Shown here piece after piece: positions 32,877-37,065 of a DNA stretch of 37,065 bases. The position numbers and the translations under genes are program-made. The DNA lies in contig NZ_PDNU01000048.1 of NCBI RefSeq assembly GCF_002631185.1, forward strand, positions 1 through 37,065, in the 5' to 3' direction. A model generated the notes under the pieces. That model worked only from the letters and a program-made list of their open reading frames with translations. It did no database searches and was not told where the DNA came from. Numbering within the stretch: the stretch's first letter is position 1; every line of letters starts with the position of its first letter. The stretch comes from Teichococcus rhizosphaerae. GTDB taxonomy: Bacteria; Pseudomonadota; Alphaproteobacteria; Acetobacterales; Acetobacteraceae.

Positions 32877-33373
32877 TTCACCCGCTTCGGCTCTTGCTCG
32901 CTCAGGACGGCGACGAACGCCTCAAGAGCCGAGCTTTCCTCCGACGTCAGCTTCTGCACGGATTCCGAACGCGCCGCGAACCGGACTGCTTCCTGCCGCA
33001 GCCCGGCGTCGTTCGCCGCCGTCAGGCCAGCCAATTGCATAAGGCGCATTTGCGACACTTCGAAGGTCTGGGCAAGCCGATATACCGTGCGCGGCTCAGG
33101 CCTATGATGAACGTCGTCCTCAATCACGAGCAGCTCACTGGCGTCGACTTCCGCCGCATCTGCTAGCTGCTCCATCGATAAGCCTCGTCTGCGGCGCATC
33201 AGGTTCACGAATTTGCCGAAGGCGATCCGACTGTCCTCGGCCGGCGCGGTCGCGGCACGTTCCTCTGGAGCCGGGTCGAACGCCAGCAAGCCGGCTCCAA
33301 TGACCGCATCACCCTCGCGACGCGCCCGGTTCAGCCACCAGTCCTTGCTCCGTTCCAGTTTCATCGTCCTCAC
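32873..33373 (-). CDS. XRE-type repressor, CapH candidate
   Basis: 166 residues. A Cro/C1 helix-turn-helix lies at about 53-110: FVNLMRRRRGLSMEQLADAA, SELLVIEDD and TVYRLAQTFEVS. The N-terminal 45 residues start with LERSKDWWLNRARREGD, and a C-terminal helical part follows (about 115-166). As the partner of an ImmA/IrrE protease it is the probable cleavage substrate and may repress the divergent operon. CapH of known CBASS loci is shorter, so the N-terminal extension is unusual. Four-base overlaps at both ends (with the GNAT and the peptidase gene) show translational coupling. Confidence 0.85.
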   Translation of the reverse strand: MRTMKLERSKDWWLNRARREGDAVIGAGLLAFDPAPEERAATAPAEDSRIAFGKFVNLMRRRRGLSMEQLADAAEVDASELLVIEDDVHHRPEPRTVYRLAQTFEVSQMRLMQLAGLTAANDAGLRQEAVRFAARSESVQKLTSEESSALEAFVAVLSEQEPKRVK

Positions 33374-33990
33374 TCCTTCTCGAGGAACGCCTGGGCGCGC
33401 GCGGCGGTCATCTCGAAATATCTTAAGTTCTGGTAGGCCGCGTCCTGCCCGAGGTCGGTCATGCCGATCTTGGCGTAGAAGGCATCAGCTTGGGGCAACG
33501 AGTGTAGCCCAATACGACCTTTAAACCCTTCCTCATCGCTCAAGGCGACGGCGGCAGTGAGCAGCGCCGAGCCGACGCCCCGCAGCCGCGTCGGACGTCC
33601 GAGTTCCGGGCGGTTCCACGGCGCCACCTCAACATAGTCGAGATAAACGAGCGGCTTGCCCGCCTGGCTGGGCTCGCGGGCCGCCTTGGTCAGGTCAACC
33701 TGAGACAGCCCCTGAGTCACGCCTTGGGCCACGACGCTGAACCCGCGAAAGGCCAGCAGCCCCTGCACGCGCGCCGTCTTCTTGCCCCAGTCCCAGTGCC
33801 AGCTCTGCGGCCACTGATCGACCGGCACGCCACGGCGTGCCAAGTCCTGCAGCACCGCCAGAAGCGCTGGCTGCCATTCTTTTTGCCAATCATCGAGCTG
33901 CGCCTGCTCAATCGCATCGCGAAGCTCGCCTTCAACGCCCTCACCGGTCGCAACATCGAGAAGATGAATGACCGAAATCTCGGTCATCAT
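33370..33990 (-). CDS. GNAT-family acetyltransferase
   Basis: 206 residues. The C-terminal half (about 110-195) looks like a GNAT fold: VYLDYVEVAPWNRPEL, the acetyl-CoA loop RLRGVGSALLTAAVAL, IGLHSLPQADAFYAKIGMTDLG and a final strand region. The N-terminal 100 residues (WQKEWQPALLAVLQDL, SWHWDWGKKTARV) are extra. The substrate is unknown. An RHH gene that overlaps its start by four bases recalls the arrangement of GNAT toxins with RHH antitoxins (TacA/TacT type), but length and N-terminus differ from those. It sits in the same operon as the XRE-ImmA pair. Confidence 0.75.
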   Translation of the reverse strand: MMTEISVIHLLDVATGEGVEGELRDAIEQAQLDDWQKEWQPALLAVLQDLARRGVPVDQWPQSWHWDWGKKTARVQGLLAFRGFSVVAQGVTQGLSQVDLTKAAREPSQAGKPLVYLDYVEVAPWNRPELGRPTRLRGVGSALLTAAVALSDEEGFKGRIGLHSLPQADAFYAKIGMTDLGQDAAYQNLRYFEMTAARAQAFLEKE

Positions 33991-34199
33991 AGGAACATCA
34001 GCTCCGCCTTTTCTTTCGTGGCGTCGTTCTCGAACAAGAGCTTGTCGCCCTTTTCGACCCGAGCCTCGATCGTCTGGTAAAGCCGCAACGCTTGCCGAAG
34101 CACGGCGGTCTTAGTGATGTCCTTACGCACCGACAGATCGTCGAGCGCACGCATCTCGGCATCGGTGAGGTTCAGCGTCATCGTCCGCTTCGCCGTCAT
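33987..34199 (-). CDS. ribbon-helix-helix DNA-binding protein
   Basis: 70 residues from ATG 34199, with GGAGG six bases upstream. The RHH fold is clear: strand KRTMTLNLT, helix DAEMRALDDLSVRKD, helix ITKTAVLRQALRLYQTI, then a charged tail (KGDKLLFENDATKEK). It is the first gene of the minus-strand operon, next to the divergent promoter region. It may control both directions, and could serve as antitoxin if the GNAT gene is a toxin. These roles are inferred. Confidence 0.8.
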   Translation of the reverse strand: MTAKRTMTLNLTDAEMRALDDLSVRKDITKTAVLRQALRLYQTIEARVEKGDKLLFENDATKEKAELMFL

Positions 34200-34358
34200 C
34201 TGATCCTCCGTCGTTCGCCTACATAGAGATTTGGTGGAAGTAAGTCAAGGCCCCGTAGCCATTTATACACCCCTTGAATGGCCATTTTATAGCTATTAAA
34301 TCTTTAACGTAGTGATTCGGAACTCACCTAGGGTTCGGCACGGACGGGAGATCTGACC
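34200..34358. promoter_or_regulatory. divergent promoter region with AATGGCCATT operator candidate
   Basis: This is the only non-coding part between the RHH-GNAT-XRE-ImmA operon and the CBASS operon, and it is far more A/T-rich than its surroundings. A perfect palindrome AATGGCCATT is at 34277-34286. GCCATTTATA (34258) and GCCATTTTATA (34281) are near direct repeats. TTGAAT (34275) and TAAATC (34297), 16 apart, could be a weak -35/-10 pair for the CBASS side, overlapped by the palindrome. GGGAG (34346) serves the CD-NTase start. Confidence 0.5.
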
Positions 34359-35324
34359 ATGGGGCGGCAGCATGTCGGCCACAGCGAGATTGCCGCCTTC
34401 GCGCAGGAGAGGGTGAACCTGCCAAAGGATAAGGCGGACGAATATCGAGCGCAGGCGCGTCGCTTGCGGGAGAAGCTGGAAGGCTATCTCGACGAGCATC
34501 CGACCTTTACCCTGAAGAAGATGATGCTTTCGGGCAGCCTTGCCAAAGGCACCGCGCTCCGGTCCCTCAACGATATCGATGTGGCCTGCTATGTCAGCGG
34601 CGCCGACGCGCCCGCCGACATCCGCGCGCTCCTCGACTATGTTGCCGAACGCCTACGCAAAGCGTTTCCGAACTTCAGCCCCGACCAGGTCCAGCCGCAA
34701 ACCTACTCAGTTACGGTCTCCTTCCGTGGCAGCGGCCTCGACGTCGATGTCGTCCCCATTCTCTACGATGGCGATCAGAACTGGTACGGCAACTTGGTTA
34801 GCCAGGACGACGGCTCGTTCCTAAAGACGAGCATCCCGCTCCATCTCGAGTTCGCTTCCAAGCGCAAGCGCTGCCAGGAGAAGCACTTCGCCCAAGTCGT
34901 GCGTCTCGCCAAGTTTTGGGCGCGGCGGATGAAGCAGGAGCGCGACGGCTTTCGCTTCAAGTCGTTCATGATCGAGATGGTGCTGGCCAAGCTCTGCGAC
35001 GACGGTCTGGACTTTTCCGACTATCCCGAAGCGCTCCAGCACTTCTTCACCTACATCGCCCGTAGCGACTTCCGTGAGCGGATCGTGTTCACAGACTACT
35101 ATGCCGCTTCGACCGTGCCGTCTTTGTCGGACATGGTGCAGATCATCGATCCGGTGAACGCCGCCAACAACGTTGCCCGCCTCTACACGGCAGCCAACGC
35201 CGACGGCATCGTCGATGCGGCGCTCGACGCCGGCGACGCCATCGACTCCGCCCTCGCGGCGCCCACTAAACAGCTGACCGTCGCCTACTGGCAAAAGGTT
35301 TTCGGCTCCTCCTTCCAACCGTGA
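34359..35324 (+). CDS. CBASS CD-NTase (cyclic oligonucleotide synthase)
   Basis: 321 residues. A cGAS/DncV-like nucleotidyltransferase that makes a cyclic nucleotide second messenger upon phage sensing. The active site has LSGSLAKGTALR (GS at 59-60), NDIDVAC (Asp 72 and 74) and the third acid in LDVDVVPIL (about 128-130). The C-terminal helical domain includes KHFAQVVRLAKFWARR and FKSFMIEMVLAKL. GGGAG is eight bases before ATG 34359. Adjacent HORMA and TRIP13 genes mean the enzyme is probably switched on by a HORMA protein, as in type III CBASS. The product nucleotide cannot be read from the sequence. Confidence 0.93.
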   Translation: MGRQHVGHSEIAAFAQERVNLPKDKADEYRAQARRLREKLEGYLDEHPTFTLKKMMLSGSLAKGTALRSLNDIDVACYVSGADAPADIRALLDYVAERLRKAFPNFSPDQVQPQTYSVTVSFRGSGLDVDVVPILYDGDQNWYGNLVSQDDGSFLKTSIPLHLEFASKRKRCQEKHFAQVVRLAKFWARRMKQERDGFRFKSFMIEMVLAKLCDDGLDFSDYPEALQHFFTYIARSDFRERIVFTDYYAASTVPSLSDMVQIIDPVNAANNVARLYTAANADGIVDAALDAGDAIDSALAAPTKQLTVAYWQKVFGSSFQP

Positions 35325-35333
35325 GGCGATCCC

Positions 35334-35849
35334 ATGGCCGCCAGCTATTCCTACACCGAGTCTACGGCCTTCACCGTCACCCATGCCCGGCACATGGCGG
35401 CGAAGGTCGCCACCGACCTGAAGCGCATGCAGCGCCTTTACGGCTCGCCATCGGATGCGCGCATCGCGCAGTTCGAAGCTGAAGCGGTCGAGCTGATCAA
35501 GGCGGGCTATTTCGGCACCGTCACCTACGGCTTCCAGCGGGATGGTAACTGGATCGAGCCGACGTTGCGGTACACGGCGCGCGACCTCGCCGGCATGTCA
35601 GCGAACGACGATGACCCTGGTCGCGTCCGCCCGGGTGCCAACGTGTCCGGCGCCATTTTCAGGAGCTATCTGACCTACAGTGCCGCCTGGAGGCAGCTGA
35701 CCTCGGCGCAACAGACCGCCTTCGAGGCCACGCTGCCGCTCTCGCGCAATGGCAGCCCTGAGCCCGGCCTCGCCGGCTACCTGGCCACCGATAAGACCTA
35801 CTCCTCGGGCGGGCGGGCGCTCGACCGCGCCACACTTCGGAGCTTCTAG
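35334..35849 (+). CDS. cap7: bacterial HORMA-domain protein (Cap7)
   Basis: 171 residues. It starts SYSYTESTAFTVTHARHMAA, followed by KVATDLKRMQRLYGSPSD, GYFGTVTYGFQRDGNWIEPT and a DPGRVRPGA segment, which I recognise as the bacterial HORMA family 1. It binds and activates the CD-NTase after closing around a peptide of an invading phage protein. Nine bases separate it from the CD-NTase stop, and the TRIP13 gene follows directly after its TAG. There is a single HORMA gene here; some systems have two. Confidence 0.9.
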   Translation: MAASYSYTESTAFTVTHARHMAAKVATDLKRMQRLYGSPSDARIAQFEAEAVELIKAGYFGTVTYGFQRDGNWIEPTLRYTARDLAGMSANDDDPGRVRPGANVSGAIFRSYLTYSAAWRQLTSAQQTAFEATLPLSRNGSPEPGLAGYLATDKTYSSGGRALDRATLRSF

Positions 35850-36794
35850 ATGACCACCCAGCCTGCTCTCGATGACCTCTTTGAGCGCCGTATTACCTAT
35901 CCTGATATCGAAACGCAGGCGCGTCTTGCGCGCCTCATCGGCTTGGACGAGCAAAAATCCCGGCTGACCAAAATTTTGGCGCTGTTGGTAAACCCTGCCG
36001 GGTTGGAAGACTGGGCGCGCCACCACCATCCGGGTGCGCAAGCCTTACTCGACACGGTGCTACGCCGGCCGCCGCTAGTCATCCTTGCTGGGGACGTGGG
36101 ATCCGGCAAGACCGAACTTGCCGAAACCATCGGGGACGCGGTCGCCCGGCAAGAGCGGATTGACATCACGCTCTTGCCGCTCAGTCTATCAACGCGCGGT
36201 CAGGGCCGGGTCGGAGAAATGACCCAGCTTTTATCGGCTGCCTTCGACTACACCATTGCCGAGGCAAACCGACTCAAATCCGTATCAGGCAAGGCGCGAG
36301 GGGCGGTTATTCTGCTTGTCGACGAGGCCGACGCGCTCGCCCAGTCCCGCGAAGCCACACAGATGCACCATGAGGACCGCGCCGGCGTCAACGCATTCAT
36401 CCGCGGGATAGACCGCATCGCAAACGGCAAGCTCCCTGCGGCCGTGATCATGTGTACCAATCGGCTGAGTTCGCTCGACCCCGCAGTGCGGCGACGGGCT
36501 GCCGAGGTGCTGAGCTTTGCCCGCCCGAGCGACGATCAGCGCCGCTTCATCTTGACCAGCCGGCTGGAGTCGATGGGTATTGGACGTGTCCATATCGACC
36601 AGCTTGTCGCTGCGACTGGCGCGGAGCGGGGAAAGCGCGATTACGGGTTCACCTTCTCGGACATGACGCAAAGGCTGCTGCCATCCATTGTCCTCGACGC
36701 CTATCCTTCGCGCGCCGTTGAGGGCGCTCGGGCCGTCGAGGTTGCACGCACCATTGCGCCGACGCCACCCTTCCGGGATGGGGCGCCGGCGTGA
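35850..36794 (+). CDS. cap6: TRIP13/Pch2-like AAA+ ATPase (Cap6)
   Basis: 314 residues. Walker A GDVGSGKTE (81-89), Walker B ILLVDEAD (about 154-161), a sensor CTNRLSSLDPAVRRRA with arginine fingers, and a C-terminal small domain. It opens the HORMA protein and so turns off or limits signalling in type III CBASS. The N-terminus (LDDLFERRITYP) is typical. It starts directly at the HORMA stop; ten bases separate it from the next gene. Confidence 0.92.
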   Translation: MTTQPALDDLFERRITYPDIETQARLARLIGLDEQKSRLTKILALLVNPAGLEDWARHHHPGAQALLDTVLRRPPLVILAGDVGSGKTELAETIGDAVARQERIDITLLPLSLSTRGQGRVGEMTQLLSAAFDYTIAEANRLKSVSGKARGAVILLVDEADALAQSREATQMHHEDRAGVNAFIRGIDRIANGKLPAAVIMCTNRLSSLDPAVRRRAAEVLSFARPSDDQRRFILTSRLESMGIGRVHIDQLVAATGAERGKRDYGFTFSDMTQRLLPSIVLDAYPSRAVEGARAVEVARTIAPTPPFRDGAPA

Positions 36795-36804
36795 GGCACG
36801 CATC

Positions 36805-37065
36805 ATGACCCAGGCCGTCACCGTACGCCGCGATGGCGATACCTTCCAGGCTAGGTTGTTCTGGTGGCACGCCGCCCGACTGCTTGATCCGCAGAGCCCG
36901 ATCGTTCGCGTAGGCTTCGAGATGGGGCCTAAGAGCTTTGACGACATCTGGATCGAGTACGATCCTGCCCGTAGCGCAGCTGACCAGTACGGCGAGCCAC
37001 TACGCCGCGAACACATTCAGTGTAAATGGCATGTCAGTCCCGATAGCTACGGCTACGCTCATCTC
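36805..37065 (+). CDS. cap4: Cap4-like CBASS effector nuclease (partial, window edge)
   Basis: Only the first 87 codons are in the window. The frame has no stop and continues off the right edge. The N-terminal block matches the DUF4297/Cap4 dsDNA-endonuclease type: TFQARLFWWHAARLL, GFEMGPKSFDDIWIEYD (Asp pair), HIQCKWHV (QxK). The Asp and QxK form the restriction-type active site. In Cap4 a C-terminal SAVED domain binds the cyclic nucleotide; that part is outside the window. The effector completes a type III CBASS operon. Identification is from the short N-terminus only. Confidence 0.8.
   Translation, partial: MTQAVTVRRDGDTFQARLFWWHAARLLDPQSPIVRVGFEMGPKSFDDIWIEYDPARSAADQYGEPLRREHIQCKWHVSPDSYGYAHL

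Noticed and set aside
1-37065. CRISPR arrays, tRNA or rRNA genes
   Set aside because: No regularly spaced repeats, tRNA-like cloverleaf motifs or rRNA core sequences were noticed in reading the window; a covariance-model search was not possible.

Overview
The window is high-GC DNA (CDS mostly G/C at third positions) packed with insertion sequences. It carries a respiratory denitrification block, a small plasmid-type maintenance block and an antiphage island. Gene content and protein style suggest an alphaproteobacterium, possibly Acetobacteraceae (Roseomonas-like), and a plasmid or other mobile replicon. This is inference; there is no rRNA or marker gene to prove it.

Layout. 1-4162: a small unknown gene, a truncated unknown gene, a complete IS66-type element (1341-3831) without a matching target duplication, and an IS5-type transposase tail. 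4349-9724: nitric-oxide genes (flavohemoglobin hmp; a DoxX-like membrane protein fused to DUF305; nnrS) followed by a catB-type acetyltransferase. 9907-12668: an unknown gene whose leader is interrupted by an IS481 element (CCGG duplication, catalytic Asp changed to Asn) and an IS5/IS427 element (TTA duplication). 12785-25055: cytochrome c, a DUF4142 protein, a ferritin-like protein, the complete nosRZDFYLX cluster for N2O reduction, and a second NnrS-family gene. 25107-26072: abutting 3' scraps of IS256, IS3 and a RecD2-type helicase. 26075-31742: a DUF6880-like protein, a ParA ATPase with a small partner, a winged-helix protein, and a UmuD'-like/UmuC polymerase V pair. 31791-37065: a four-gene minus-strand operon (RHH, GNAT, XRE, ImmA/IrrE peptidase) diverging from a type III CBASS operon (CD-NTase, HORMA, TRIP13, start of a Cap4-like nuclease cut by the window edge).

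How it works together. Hmp and NnrS deal with NO, and NosZ with its maturation and electron-supply proteins reduces N2O to N2. Near-identical FNR/NnrR-type boxes (TTGCGCTG-N3-TCAA at 5678 and TTGCGCTG-N3-GCAA at 14878) suggest that the NO block and the nos block share an anaerobic/NO regulator. Three ferritin-superfamily-type proteins sit in the same blocks.

The most interesting part is the right end. XRE plus ImmA/IrrE next to a type III CBASS matches the known CapH/CapP DNA-damage switch. Here it is embedded in a translationally coupled operon that begins with an RHH protein and an acetyltransferase, and it lies beside a polymerase V operon whose UmuD homologue lacks the catalytic Ser and Lys.
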